64,000 nt of DNA from Primula veris (taxonomy: Eukaryota; Streptophyta; Magnoliopsida; Ericales; Primulaceae). The DNA lies in assembly GCA_963682055.1 (NCBI GenBank), contig OY821742.1, positions 2,689,816 through 2,753,815 of the forward strand. The letters run 5' to 3'. A program made the translations under genes and the position numbers. Of the stretch, positions 22,508 to 34,150 are shown piece after piece. The notes beneath the pieces were generated by a model that had not been told where the DNA came from, made no database searches, and saw nothing but the letters and a program-made list of their open reading frames with translations. How positions within the stretch are numbered: position 1 is the stretch's first letter; every line of letters starts with the position of its first letter.

Positions 22508-22920
22508 ATTAAAAAATTACAAAAAATCACAAAAAATGAAAAAAATCACAAACTTTTTAAAAAATTACAAAAAAAATATATAATTTTTTTTGTCAATATA
22601 ACACTTTATACCGAAAAATCAAAAAAAATATAAAAAATGACAAAAACTTATAAAAAATCACATAAAATTATAAAAAATTATAAAAAAAAATCAAAAAAAT
22701 CACAAAACATTATAAAAATAACAAAAATCACAAAAAATTATAAAAATTATAAAAAATCACAAAAATTACAAAAATAAAAAGAATTATAAAAAAATGAAAA
22801 AAATCATAAACTTTTTAAAAAATTACAAAAAATATATAAATTTTTTTTGTCAAGATAACACTTTTTATACCGAAAAGTGATTTTTTTTATACAAAAAAAT
22901 GGTTTTTCCATGATAAATGT
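22508..22920. repeat. AT-rich low-complexity arm of the outer MULE
   Basis: Runs of AAAAATCAC, AAAATTATAAAA and similar continue the arm at 14380-14680 that MULE-2 split. The opposite arm is at 23750-24300. A ~90-bp piece with TTTTTTTTGTCAA(G/T)ATAACAC occurs twice (about 22560-22620 and 22815-22870). No gene. Confidence 0.75.
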
Positions 22921-22929
22921 GTCTTTTTT

Positions 22930-23755
22930 TAATCTAAATGAGCTGAAAGTGCATCTAGTTCAGTCAGAAATACATATAATTCAGTCAAAAGCGTATATAG
23001 TTCAATAAAAGTGCATATAGTTCAGTCGAAAGTGTATATATAGTTAGTCAAAAATGCATAAAATTGAGTCGAAATTGCATTCAATTCAGCTGAAAAGTAC
23101 ATCTAGTTCCATTGAAAGTGCATACAATTCAGTCGAAAGTAAATATAGTTCAATAAAAGTGAGTATGCATATAGTTCAGCTAAAAGTGCATCTGGTTCAG
23201 CTGAAAATACATCTGGTTCAGTTTAAAGTGCATCTAATTTAGTGGAAAGTACATATAGTTAAGTCAAAAGTGCATATAGTGTAGTCTTAAATGAATATAG
23301 TACAGTCGAAAGTGCATATAGTTCTGTTAAAAATGCATCTGATTCAACTAAAAGTGCATCTGATATAACTGAAAGTGCATATGGTTCAGTTGAAAGTGCA
23401 TATGGTTCAGCTAAAAGTGTATCTGGTTCAGCTAAAAGTGCATATGGTTCAGACAAAAGTGCATCTAGTTCAATAAAAGTGCATATCGTTCTGTAAAAAC
23501 TGCATCTGGTTCACCTAAAAGTGCATATGGTTCAGCTGAAAGTGCATATGGTTCAGCTAAAAGTGTATCTGGTTCAGCTGAAAGTGTATATGGTTCAGAC
23601 AAAAGTGCATCTAGTTCAATAAAAGTGCATATCGTTCTGTAAAACCTGCATCTGGTTCAACTAAAAGTGCATCTGGTTAAGCTGAAAGTGCATATACTTC
23701 GGCTAAAAGTGCATCTAGTACAGTCGAAAGTGCATAAAGTTCAATAAAAGTGATT
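22930..23755. repeat. ~20-bp minisatellite, unit like AAAGTGCATCTGGTTCAGCT
   Basis: About 40 imperfect tandem units of roughly 19-21 bp follow the pattern AAAAGTGCAT(A/C)T(A/G)GTTCAG(C/T). Unit variants alternate, and a larger block is duplicated (23400-23500 against 23560-23660). Short open frames across it are repeat artefacts. It lies in the outer MULE's interior. Confidence 0.85.
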
Positions 23756-24310
23756 TTTTTTTTGTGATTTATTTCATTTTTTTTTTATAATTTTGTGATT
23801 TTTTTCATTTTTTATAATTTTTTTTTTTTATTTATATTTTTATAATTTTTTGTGATTTTTTGTGATTTTTTATAATTTTTTTTTATTTTTTAAATTTTTG
23901 TGATTTTTTTATATTTTTTTCATTTTTTGTGATTTTTTGTGATTTTTTTCATTTTTTATAATTTTTTGTGATTTTTTTTTATTTTTTTATAATATTTTGT
24001 GATTTTTTTTATTTTTTATAATTTTATGTGATTTTCTTCATTTTTTATAATTTTTATAATTTTTTTTGTAATTTTTTTAAAATATTGTGATTTTTTGTGA
24101 TTTTTTCATTTTTAATAATTTTTTTGTGATTTTTTTATTTTCTTTGTGATTTTTTTTTTTTTTTTCATTTTTTGTGATTTTTGTGATTTTTTTTTATAAA
24201 AATACATTTTTTTTTAATTTTTACAATTTTTTGTGATTTTTTTTCCATTTATTTTGAGATTTTTTGCATTTTATATAATTTTATGTTTTTTTTTTCCATT
24301 TTTTATGAAA
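23755..24310. repeat. T-rich low-complexity arm of the outer MULE
   Basis: Repeated TTTTTTGTGATTTTTT and TTTTATAATTTT run up to the right TIR. It is the inverted counterpart of the left arm (14380-14680). Nothing coding. Confidence 0.75.
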
Positions 24311-24434
24311 TATGTGTATGGCGTTTTGGTAAATAAATTAAATAATTAAAAAGTTGTACCTATAGAGAATGTGAAATTATGGAGGTACCTAGGAGGAATA
24401 TAATTTCAAAAATGGTACCTATTGGGCATTATTT

Positions 24435-25378
24435 GTAGTTGAAATAGAGTTCACGTTTTAATTAATGGTATTTTGTTACATCATCAATTAACAACATTAA
24501 AAACATTTTTATATTTAACAACTTTTTTAATATCTATAAAGATAACACATGATTTAACTTATCTAATAAAAAAAAAAAATGCATTGTTAGCTAACTATTT
24601 TAGTTAACAATACATATAACAATATTATTGTAAATGGCCTTATAATAATAGATAGGTATCATTTGATGCAAGACAATCGAAAATACTACTCCCGACTTTT
24701 TCACAAGGTGCTGATGCAGAACAAAAACAAAGTCGGAAGGTTTTTTTATATTTTAAATTTACCTCGCAACCAATTTAACCAACGGATTTATAATTTGATA
24801 GCTCAGAGTTTTAAATCGCGTTATCACTATCGCCTAATCTTTTTCTTGCTCTAAAAAGGTAAAGACTTTATTTTATTTTATTTGTCAATTACTCCATACA
24901 ATTTTTGAATGGGAACTTTGTAAATGACTTGTTCAGCAACAACTAAACTTGTAAGTGATGTAACCGATTAAAATCTAGTGAAATTCCAGTAAAACCAAAA
25001 TTGTAAACCAATTTATCTTTTTTTTTTTGTTTTTTTTACATAAGATAGGTACCCCCGGTTACCTTTTGTATGTTGTTGGAAGAATTGTGATTTTTTTTGG
25101 GCATAAAATTAGAAAATATGTGGTTACATGTCTTTTTCCCAAAAATATATACAGAATATCATAGGTTGGTGTGGAAATGGTTTTCACTACTGTATCATTT
25201 TGTGTGAGAGTATGTAAATGGAACTGTGCTTGGGATTTGGTTGAGATCTAAAACATTAATATTGGTTTTGAGTGTTTAAATGACCTACATGACTCATTTT
25301 TCACTTGATAAATTTCTTGTTAACTTTAACAAGAGTTTTATAGAGTGATACCCAAAAAATATCATGTAATCATTTATA
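24435..25378. repeat. Duplicated flank, copy A segment 3, and unassigned sequence
   Basis: 24435-24946 matches 61563-62066, where copy B is cut by a Copia LTR, so the true end of the duplication is hidden. 25150-25250 (around GTGTGAGAGTATGTAAATGG) also matches 54205-54300, downstream of RLP unit 3. The rest contains poly-T runs and no gene that I can see. Confidence 0.7.
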
Positions 25379-25617
25379 TGGGGTTTTATAGTTTTAATAC
25401 ACCAAACTATCTGTTTTTAACGATTTGGGTGCACACCTTTCAAATTTTTCAATTTAGGTACCACACTATAATAACTTTCCAATTTAGGTACCACCGTCTA
25501 AATAAATCACGAAATCATGTCACGTGACATTTGACAAACATTAATTTGATAGGCTAATTTGACAATTTTGCACAAAAATATGTCATCCTATAAAAACGTT
25601 TCTCCCAATTTCAAAAA

Positions 25618-28600
25618 GGGGTTTTATACGTTTGGTACACCAAACTATGCGCTTTTAACGATTTGAGTACCCACCTTTCAATTTTACCAATTTGGGTACC
25701 ATAATATAAGAAATTTTCCAATTTAGGTACCGACATCCAAATTAATAACAGAATTAAGTCATGTGCACCACACATGCTTGACTACTGGGTGTTTTGCCTA
25801 TAATACCCTTATGTTGGGTGTGTGTATATATAGTTTACATATGTATTTATGTATCAGTATAAATGGACCGTTTCTCTCTTTGAATCAATAAGAACAACGA
25901 TTTCAGAACCAATATCAGCTGCAAATACCCAAATTCAAACCAAATCACAGCAAAAATGAATTTACATGATCAAAATCACATTCAAAATCTCAGAATTGTT
26001 GAACTTAACCCAAAAAATTGAACCAATAACAAAAACAATTTCAGGACCAATGTCACCTAAAAATTCCCAAATTCAACCCAAAACACAATCAAAATCTGAG
26101 TACTAAACTCATTCATTATGATATTCATCATAAATATGATACGTGATCTTCATAAGAAGAGCAAAATAACAGCATAAAAAATAAGTTAACACCTGCAATA
26201 TACCAAAACACATTCAAGCACTTCCAAACATCAATTCATAACAGATTCATCATTACATTAGACATTACACTCCATTATCCAAAAGCAAAATAGTAGCCAA
26301 AGCGACCATCAGTATCCAAAAGGTAACATATTCATCATCATTACATTCCATGATCTTCACCATCAAAATACTATAAAATCTAAAATACTCATAACATAAC
26401 CTTAACATATTTTTTCTTAAAACATTTAAATCTTCCATTCTCTCTCCTTTTGAAGCTCCTTCTCCTTCTTTTTAAACTCTAAGTCAGATTTGAGTGTGTC
26501 ATAGGTCTTGTACATCTTGCCATCTTTAAAAATGTGACCTCTTTTAATTTTTTTTTTCTCTTTTGGTGCATTCAAGATGCCAGCATGTGTTGTGGTGTTT
26601 GTTTCCTTTGTTAAGTCCATATAATCCACTTGCGTATGGCCTTTCTTGGGAGAATTAAGAATTCTGACACTCCTTCGCACCTAAGAAAATTGACAGATAA
26701 TTTATAAAAATATACTAAACACTAAAGAATTATAAAAAATAATTAACAAAGCATCACTAAACATTTTATGGTACAAGTTAAAAACCTTTTCACTTACTGG
26801 TAATTTTGTTGGTTGACTGGAGGACACTTTATTTGGGTTTTTCAATGCTGCATGTGAGCTAGTTCCCACTTCCAAATTTCTCTGTAATTTCATAAGTTGG
26901 GCATCAAGTGTTCTTAAAAAATCATCATCATCATCATCATCATCCCCTGCCTCTGCAACTAACTTCACTTTGGTAATTTCTTTTCTTTTCTTACTTTGCA
27001 TCTTCAAGTTGTCTTTCGGAAACACTCTTTTTTTCTTTGTTACTTGAGCCACCTCAATTGGTAACTCAGTTTGAAAATTAGCCACCTCACTATGGACCTC
27101 AATAAGCACCTCATTAAATCTCTCACTCTGAGACTCAATATTTACATCAGTTTGAACTTGCTGACTTGTAATCTCATTTTCGACCTGCTCATCATCCTCA
27201 CTACTTGAATTTTCATCAATCAAAGAATTTTGTACAAGTTTTCTTCTTTTTCTGGTACCATTGCCTTCTTTCCTCACTTTCTTAGGCTTTCCACAAGTTC
27301 TAGAATTATGACCTGCTATTCCACATTTGGTACACTTCATTTTGATCCCAGTTTTGGATAATTTAGTCTGCTTTGGTTCATTTGGGCCTCTCATTCTCAG
27401 TTTTTTTGGCCTACCCCTTCGCACATCAACAACAAGGGGGGGTAGCAGGGTGCGTTTATCTGTCTTAGGCCATAGTTCTCTCCCATTTATTGGCTGCAAT
27501 ACATTTCTATAGACTTTGTTGTATGTCTCAATACTGTAACACTCATGCACATAGTCCTCTGGTTCTTTATCTTGGTTATAGATTGCACTTATGCCATGTA
27601 CGCATGGGATACCACTGAGTTGCCATGCTCTACACCCACATGTTCTCTTGTCAATATTCACCGCAAAACTGTCACCATTACCTGAGACTTCAAAACCATC
27701 AATTCCATTCCATTCTGCACCCCAACCATGTGACCAAGCTTTATATCTATCCAATTTAACCCTTATCTTAGGACACAGAGGCATAATCTTGACTTTTTTC
27801 ATTGCTTCCCTTTTTCTCATAATCAAATTCATCAAATATCTTCTTATATATTCGAGCATTGTAAGTATTGGCTTGTCTCTAAACAACCTAATAGCAGAAT
27901 TGAAACTTTCACAAAGATTGTTCAATAAGATTGGACATTTGGTGTGTGTAGAAAAATGTGACCTGCTCCAATTAGTTCCAGGCCTTTTAAGCAACCACTC
28001 ATAAGCTTTCAAGTCAAGTACCTTCATCTCTTCTAATGCCTTTTCAAATTGTGGTATGGTTGTTGCTCTAGCAGCTTTTTCCAACAATTTCTTTAAAGCT
28101 TCTCCCTTATGTGTGAGGTTGAAATTGTTGTACAAATGTCTTGAGCAGAATCTGTGCTCTATACCGGGTAAGAGCTTGTTTACTGCCTTTATAAGGCCCT
28201 GCAAATTAGATAAATAAGCACATATATTAGATAAACAAAATTTAAAATGAACTAATGACATAATACGTTATTGAAACAATACACAAATAAATAGTACCTT
28301 TTGTTTATCAGAGATTATAGTGTAATTTTCTGCTCTTTCAATGTCCAAATCTATGCAGAGAAGTTTGATAAACCACTTCCATGTTGAGTATTTTTCACTA
28401 TCAACCACCGCGTATGCAAATGGATACATACAATTATTAGGATCTATTGCAACGGCACTTAATAGAACCCCTTTGAATGGACCACTTAAATGGCAACCAT
28501 CTAGGCCAATGAGTGGTCTACAACCTTCCAAAAAACCTCTCTTTAGTGCTCCCCAACACATATAAAATCCCTTAAAAATAGACTCCCCTTTAGGTCCTTT

Positions 28601-30302
28601 TTTTTCTATAGAATCTAGTATCACAGTGCTCCCAGGATTAGTTCTTTTCAACTCTTCCACATAGCCCCACAAAGCCATATATTGTTCCCCTGTAGTACCT
28701 TGGATTTGTTCTCTAGCAAGTGAGAAAGCTTTATACACTTTAGGTATTTTCACTTGACATTGTAAGTCTTTCACAGCTGTTGTTTGAAAGGCCTTAACAT
28801 TCCAGTTAGGATTAGTTCTTATATCCTCCACATAGTACTTAGCAAGAAACTTAGGCTTACAGTGACTAATATCTTGTGTCCTAGAGCAAGTGTGGTTATC
28901 AATAAGAGTTTTGATTTGTATTGTGGACTGACCCGGAATAATAGAGGCATACATGTAAAACTGACAACTTTTCTCATTATGCTTACCATTATTGCAATAG
29001 CATATCATTTTTTTGGCAGAATTTCTTCTAAATTTCATGTCCTTTCCATTCTGAAAACTATACATTTTCACTGCATCTCTAAACATGTTAGCTGTGGCAA
29101 ACTTCAAACCTAGCTTGAATTGCACATTTCCCTTGTCGACAGCCCCAAAATGTTCATCATTCTCATCATCCAACCCTATATTTCTAACTTCATCATCAGA
29201 ATTCACAAATCCCTCAGACAAAACTACACTCAAAGCTTCTGTATCAATAATCTCAGCAGCCTTACTAACTTTACTCTTCACATTGCTAACATGAATTTTC
29301 CCCCTACTTGATGAAGCAAAATCTGTTTCTAAACTAACAGGAATTTCAGAAAGACCGTCATCTTCTATTCCGTCCTCATCTTCACTACCACTAAACATTT
29401 GAAAACCATTCATTTCAACATGTTCATTCTCTTCAACATCATCTTCTTCATCACTATCACTACTTTCAAGGTCTAGACCATTAGGAGTCTCCTTACGAAT
29501 ACAATCAATATATATTTCCACTACTTTATTTTTGTCAGCAATTTTCCCAAGATTTATAGCATCATTGTCGTATTTAATTTCAAAGAGACCATGTTCAAAT
29601 GTGGACCCAACTCTCTTAGAGAAAATTTTACTAATTTCTAGCCAACCTAAATTTTGAGCCATAGAATGTATAGATAGGATACCCATCTCTTGAGCTTCAC
29701 AGTAATCAATATAATCCATAAACCCATCAATGTAATTTATAATTTTATTTCCCCTTTTAAAAAATTTACCCCCATGATTAATCTTAATTGAAAACAAAGT
29801 CATATAATCACCTGCAAATTGAAGAAAAATATAACATTACGCAAGGAAAAACCTTTTTTTTATTTTATTGTAACTATCTAAAGAGATGGAGAGATATAAA
29901 TGACGTACCATATGTAGGTGTGTCATCCTTGTTTGTCCTCACAACCCACACCATTGAATTGAAGTTGAAAACCCAATTTGCTTTCTTCGATTGTGTAAAC
30001 CCTAGAATTTGGGGAAGTTACAGCAAGTCGTAGCTCTCTCTCTCTATAATTGTGTAAACCCTCGAATTTTGTTATGAATGGATTGGGGGGAACATTTTTC
30101 TGGGATATATTGTAAATTTTGTGCAAATTACCAAATTAACCTGTAAGCAAACGCCTGTTATGTGATTCTGCAGTCAATTTAGACGGCAGTACCCAAATTG
30201 TGCTGTTTATTATAGGATGGTATCCAAATTGGTAAAGTTGATAGGTGGGTACCCAAATCGTTAACCGCGCTATAGTTCGGTGTAGTAAACGTATTTTTTC
30301 CC
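25618..30302. mobile_element. MuDR-type MULE with spliced transposase, nested
   Basis: It is flanked by a perfect 10-bp duplication, ATTTCAAAAA (25608-25617 and 30303-30312). TIRs of about 160 bp begin GGGGTTTTATACGTTTGG on the left and, as reverse complement, GGGAAAAAATACGTTTAC on the right. They are diverged relatives of the host element's TIRs. The 4.7-kb element carries one gene on the minus strand; 25780-26425 has no coding content that I recognise. Confidence 0.88.
26426..29803 (-). CDS. MuDR/MULE transposase (mudrA-like), three exons
   Basis: Exons 28298-29803, 26798-28198 and 26426-26680 join in frame to 1053 aa. The intron borders are GTACTA...TTTGCAG (99 bp) and GTAAGT...TTCTTAG. 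Order: a PB1-like N-terminus (MTLFSIKINHGGKFF), an acidic linker, a MuDR DNA-binding region (~225-320), and the DDE transposase core with LIGLDGCHLSG (Asp ~445), ISDKQKG (second Asp ~499, next to the first intron), CSRHLYNNF and NNLCESFNSA (~600). Then come a SWIM finger CGCRAW...GIPCVH (~686), GRPKKLRMRG and a CCHC knuckle CTKCGIAGHNSRTC (~786), Asp-rich and Lys-rich stretches, and a charged C-terminus. No stop or frameshift is visible once the introns are removed. The first exon starts at the only well-placed Met. It probably drives its own mobility and possibly that of the smaller host element. Confidence 0.87.
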
Positions 30303-30789
30303 ATTTCAAAAATAACAAAAATTTGGATTATATGCTAATTTTTTTTATGTGTGAAATTGGAGGGAAAGTTTTTCTAGGATGACATATTTTTGTGCAAAAT
30401 TATTAAATTAGTTTCTCAAATTAATGTTTGTCAAATGTCACGTGACATAATTCCGTGATTTATTTAGACGGTGGTACCTAAATAGAAAAGTTATTATAGT
30501 GTGGTACCTAAATTGAAAAATTTTAAAAATGGATATTCAAATCGTTAACAGCACTATAGTTTGGTGTACTAAATGTAATTTTTTTCCTCATGTATAGCTA
30601 GTCTAATGTATACAATTTTGGTGCTTTTTTATTCCATTTCTAATATGTGACCTTAGAGGATGAGTTATGTACACCAATGTAGTTGCTCTTATATATGTAG
30701 GTCATTCACCAACATGAATAAATCTTATAATCCATGTGTACCATTTGTTCTGTATTAATAAAGCAAAACTTTATGTAATACTAAAAAGA

Positions 30790-30814
30790 TTTACTAAGAA
30801 CCAAGGGACCTATC
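30790..30814 (-). pseudogene. RLP unit 2 relic, left part (continues at 48226)
   Basis: About 25 bp (TTTACTAAGAACCAAGGGACC) match RLP unit 3 at 55286-55310, the coding region for the membrane anchor. The match resumes immediately after the retrotransposon at 48226, so the LTR element inserted into an old RLP copy. Confidence 0.7.
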
Positions 30815-31383
30815 TGATAGAACATAAAAATCAGACCCGAATATTTTATTCGGGTCATAAAATACCCACTTTATAAATGGGTATCCAACGCTTAAATGGG
30901 TCACCTCATATTTTTTTATAGGAATTGAGGTGCTACTACCCAAAGCCCAAGCCCAATCAAAGGGGGACCCTTGTCTGAGAAATCCCTGGGATGAAGACAT
31001 TTGTCAATATTCTAGAAGGCGCAGTTGCCTATAAATAGCCCACTACCCCTCCTAGAAAAGGACCAGAAAATCTATCCAAAAAATATAGAGAGAAGTTAAG
31101 AAAAGAGATAAACTAACCAAAGCATATCACTTCGAGAAACAAACCGAGAAAAGACAGCCGAGCACCGAATAAAAGAGGAGAAAGATCAAGACGAGAGATT
31201 AAATAGTTATATCGAGCATAATTGTAAAATCGGAATACGAATCCGAACAAGTGTAATAGTCCGAACAAGGACAATAATCCGAGTAATAATAAAGATCAGG
31301 AAGCATCATTTATTCACGGTCGATTTGTCATTTTATCTTTGTTGAAAAGCCTAACGCAACCGACCAAAGTTATGGCTTTATCA
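30815..31383 (+). repeat. 5' LTR
   Basis: Starts TGATAGAACAT and ends GGCTTTATCA. A TATA box, TATAAATA, lies at 31030-31037. It differs from the 3' LTR by a 1-bp T-run indel (near 30911-30918) and two substitutions (T/C near 31011, T/G near 31109). Confidence 0.95.
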
Positions 31384-31385
31384 AA

Positions 31386-31403
31386 TGGCGCCGTCTCCGG
31401 GAA
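31386..31403 (+). promoter_or_regulatory. Primer-binding site (tRNA-Asp type)
   Basis: TGGCGCCGTCTCCGGGAA begins 2 bp after the LTR and resembles the TGGCGCCGTTGCCGGGG site complementary to the tRNA-Asp 3' end used by Tat/Athila elements, with mismatches in the middle. Confidence 0.8.
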
Positions 31404-31462
31404 TCATCTAGTGCCCAACTAGTTTAGAATTCGAATACCAATACTCTGCCAGACGAGCGACA

Positions 31463-34150
31463 ATGGTTACCAATGTAGAGGAAACCCATCCCGAGATAGT
31501 CGAAACCAACAGCCAAAACACGCAAATTAGACAACAAGACCTCGACGATCTACTCGCTATCCGCGACAGATATGAAGCTATCCAATCCGGAAACCAACCA
31601 ACAACCTCCTACGTTAACCAAGAACAACCGGTCGAACCACCCCGACATTTCATCGAAGGGATTGTCGACGAACATCTTTCGCCCTCGGAGGACGAACAAG
31701 ATGTGCCCATATTAAGGCGTGCACGAAGACGCTTAACCGGGTCCCAAGCAGGGCCGAGCTCAAGGGTCCCTTTGCCTACGGCCTCGGTCAACTCCGGTGC
31801 TCGTTTACAAACGGACGAGGCTCATCAGTTTGGTATGCCCGAGGATCATGTACTCGGACAGTCGCCCCGACTGCCGACTAATTCTCCGAGGATGATTACA
31901 CCACCCACGGTGGAGGTAGAACATGTCGTTCCATTAGCCTATGAAAGGAACCACAACCAGCTACAAGCTCAGCTGGCGGCATGCATGACGGCCATGACAG
32001 CGGCCGGCATCGTATTGCCAGTTATCCAACCCAACAAAGACCCACGCCATGAAGGGGAAGATTCTGCCTACAGGGCCGCCCTGGAGGCAGCGGGTCGGCG
32101 ACCCGATACAAGAGTCCCCCACCAAGGGGGCAATGTCCCAGTAACTATCGTCCATCCGAACACTCATATGGAACGTGTCCACACAAACACGAAGGACGGT
32201 AGATATCCCGAATACAGGATCGGGGAGGGATATGGCCCACCACCACATCAGGAAGGATACCCTCCTCCCTACCAAGTCACGGATGACGCGTTCCAACAGG
32301 CTTGGAACGTATGCCAAGAAACCCCGTGTGCTGAACAGATCACGCGGTACCGCAATCCTATGGGATTCGTCATCCCCGAATTCAGGCTCTATGACGGGAA
32401 GAGTTGCCCTATCGACCATCTGAGGCACTACAAGACAAAGATGGAACTGTGGAGTGATGACCATGCACTGATGTGCAAATTTTTCAAAAACAGCTTGGGT
32501 CAAGAGGCTTCGTCATGGTATCATAACTTACCACGGGGCTCCATTAGAAACTGGGCAGAACTGCTAAGAGCATACTCCACCCGATACGCTGCTCATCGGA
32601 AAAAGAAGGTTAGTATCGAGACCCTTCTTAAAATGGCGATGATGCCAAATGAAAGGCTCAGCGATTACTGCATACGTTTTATCGACGTAGCAAACCAGAT
32701 TCCACGATATGCCAATAATATAGCCATCCAAAACTTTATCAATTCCATCCCTAATGGCTATTGGGCGAGAAGGAAGTTCATAGGCAAAAACTTCCTGACC
32801 ACTGATTCCCTGTTAGCCTATTGTACCCACCTCACCGATAAAAACGACGAACTGCGTTTCCTAAACCGAACTCTACCAAGAAGAGAGTCGGTCCGTGAGG
32901 CACAGGTGGGTCGCAAAAGAGTTAGAAATAACCAGGGAGAAGCATTCCAACCGACCAGGAAGGGCAAAGAGCCCGAGGTCCATAGCAGGGGAGAGCGATC
33001 ACGAGCACTAGAGCCCAAACCGCTCCAGATCGCATACCCAACACCGACCAACGAACATAAACCGCTCCAGCTCACCTACCCGATGCCACCCAAGCCATTT
33101 CAACAGGTACGGCCCCAAGAGAGGGAAAACCGAAGCACTTTCGGACAGGTCGAGCTGCGATACACTTTCAACCTGTCTGCTGAAGATATCCTCAAGGATA
33201 TATGCAGGGAAAGTTGGTATTCCCGACCACAACCGATCATCTCTCCCCCCAATCAGAGAGATTCCAAGCTCTTCTGCGCATATCACGAGGATCACGGCCA
33301 TCTCACTGAGCATTGCCGTAACCTACGATGGAGAATGAACCAGTGGGGCGATGCAGGATACCTAGCCAAGTTCATCAAAGGAGCTGGGAATAAAGGCAAA
33401 CAACTGGCCATCGAGGGATCTGACAACCGGCAAGGCAAAACGATCAATGTCGTTCATATGTCACGACCCAAGGGCCCAGGCGGGGAACGATCACGACAAC
33501 GGCAGCTGGCCCACTTTGGCCAAGTAGCCAAGACATCACAGGCGTCGACCTCAAAACGACAATGCACACCACGACGACATCCGCCCATTTCTTTTTCGGA
33601 TCTTGACGAAGAAGGGGTGATATACCCCCACGGAGACGCCATAAACCTCCGTGTTCAAATCGGCCTAGACACAGTCGGCAGGGTACTTGTCGACCAAGGA
33701 GCCTCTTGTGATATCATGTACAAGGAGCTCTTCGACAAGATGGAACTCAAGCTGCAAGATCTACAGCCTACCGATGTCACACTGATCGGATTCATCTCCG
33801 AAACGACCAAACCTTTGGGTAAGATCGTCCTCAATGTCACAACAGGGTCCATGTCGGTTCCCGTGGAGTTCTTAGTGGTCAACGACCACTCCGGGCACAA
33901 CGCAATATTGGGCCGACCTTGGTTACATGCCATGAAGGCCATACCCTCGACCTATCACCAAAAGGTCAAATACCCAAATGATAGGGGAGCGATCGAGACA
34001 GCAAGAGGATGTCAAGAAGATTCAAGACGCTGCGAGGACATCACCGCGGCTCTCCAAAAACAACGGAGCACTGTGGAACAACCCACCAGCACAAAGAAGC
34101 TGATCAACCAAATATCCAAGGCCGAAAGGGTTGTCGAAGAACAAGTATGA
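31463..34150 (+). CDS. Gag-protease polyprotein
   Basis: 895 aa from ATG 31463 to TGA 34148-34150. A disordered N-terminus is followed by the plant retrotransposon gag domain (~281-420; GFVIPEFRLYDGKSCP, SLGQEASSWYHNLPRG, NERLSDYCIRF). A zinc-knuckle-like FCAYHEDHGHLTEHC follows (~605), then an aspartic protease with VLVDQGASCDIMY (~740; the family's Asp) and NAILGRPWLH. Particle assembly and polyprotein cleavage are the known roles. The frame continues into pol after the single TGA. In most Tat elements gag and pol form one continuous frame, so this stop is either suppressed or a recent inactivating change. Confidence 0.9.
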   Translation: MVTNVEETHPEIVETNSQNTQIRQQDLDDLLAIRDRYEAIQSGNQPTTSYVNQEQPVEPPRHFIEGIVDEHLSPSEDEQDVPILRRARRRLTGSQAGPSSRVPLPTASVNSGARLQTDEAHQFGMPEDHVLGQSPRLPTNSPRMITPPTVEVEHVVPLAYERNHNQLQAQLAACMTAMTAAGIVLPVIQPNKDPRHEGEDSAYRAALEAAGRRPDTRVPHQGGNVPVTIVHPNTHMERVHTNTKDGRYPEYRIGEGYGPPPHQEGYPPPYQVTDDAFQQAWNVCQETPCAEQITRYRNPMGFVIPEFRLYDGKSCPIDHLRHYKTKMELWSDDHALMCKFFKNSLGQEASSWYHNLPRGSIRNWAELLRAYSTRYAAHRKKKVSIETLLKMAMMPNERLSDYCIRFIDVANQIPRYANNIAIQNFINSIPNGYWARRKFIGKNFLTTDSLLAYCTHLTDKNDELRFLNRTLPRRESVREAQVGRKRVRNNQGEAFQPTRKGKEPEVHSRGERSRALEPKPLQIAYPTPTNEHKPLQLTYPMPPKPFQQVRPQERENRSTFGQVELRYTFNLSAEDILKDICRESWYSRPQPIISPPNQRDSKLFCAYHEDHGHLTEHCRNLRWRMNQWGDAGYLAKFIKGAGNKGKQLAIEGSDNRQGKTINVVHMSRPKGPGGERSRQRQLAHFGQVAKTSQASTSKRQCTPRRHPPISFSDLDEEGVIYPHGDAINLRVQIGLDTVGRVLVDQGASCDIMYKELFDKMELKLQDLQPTDVTLIGFISETTKPLGKIVLNVTTGSMSVPVEFLVVNDHSGHNAILGRPWLHAMKAIPSTYHQKVKYPNDRGAIETARGCQEDSRRCEDITAALQKQRSTVEQPTSTKKLINQISKAERVVEEQV

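Larger units (their letters stand above)
14232..24434. mobile_element. Outer non-coding MULE containing nested MULE-2
   Basis: It is flanked by a perfect 9-bp duplication, GTAGTTGAA, at 14223-14231 and 24435-24443. Copy B has the site once (GTGGTTGAA near 61560), which is an empty site. The ends form terminal inverted repeats over about 115 bp (shared TATATTCCT(C/G)CTAGGTACC and AATTTCACAT). Without MULE-2 the element is about 2.4 kb and consists of TIRs, long arms of (A)nTCAC(A)nTTATAA-type low complexity in inverted orientation, and a ~20-bp minisatellite. It has no coding capacity. Confidence 0.9.
25379..30587. mobile_element. Short MULE (MITE-like) split by a MuDR-type element
   Basis: The left arm (25379-25617) and right arm (30313-30587) are inverted repeats over about 235 bp, sharing AGTACACCAAACTAT-like, TTCAATTTAGGTACCACACT and GTCACGTGACATTTGACAAA segments. 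The flanks TCATTTATA (25370-25378) and TCATGTATA (30588-30596) form a 9-bp duplication with one mismatch. With the nested element removed it is about 0.5 kb, nearly all TIR, so it was a non-autonomous relative of its guest. Confidence 0.8.

Noticed and set aside
23054..23456. Short frames on both strands across 22930-23755
   Set aside because: Any frame is open because of the 20-bp repeat; products are repeats of the unit.
31609..33942. Antisense frames within gag and pol (for example 31961-32503, 34195-34443)
   Set aside because: Shadows of the sense gag-pol frame, unlike the antisense genes downstream of pol, which have no sense frame.
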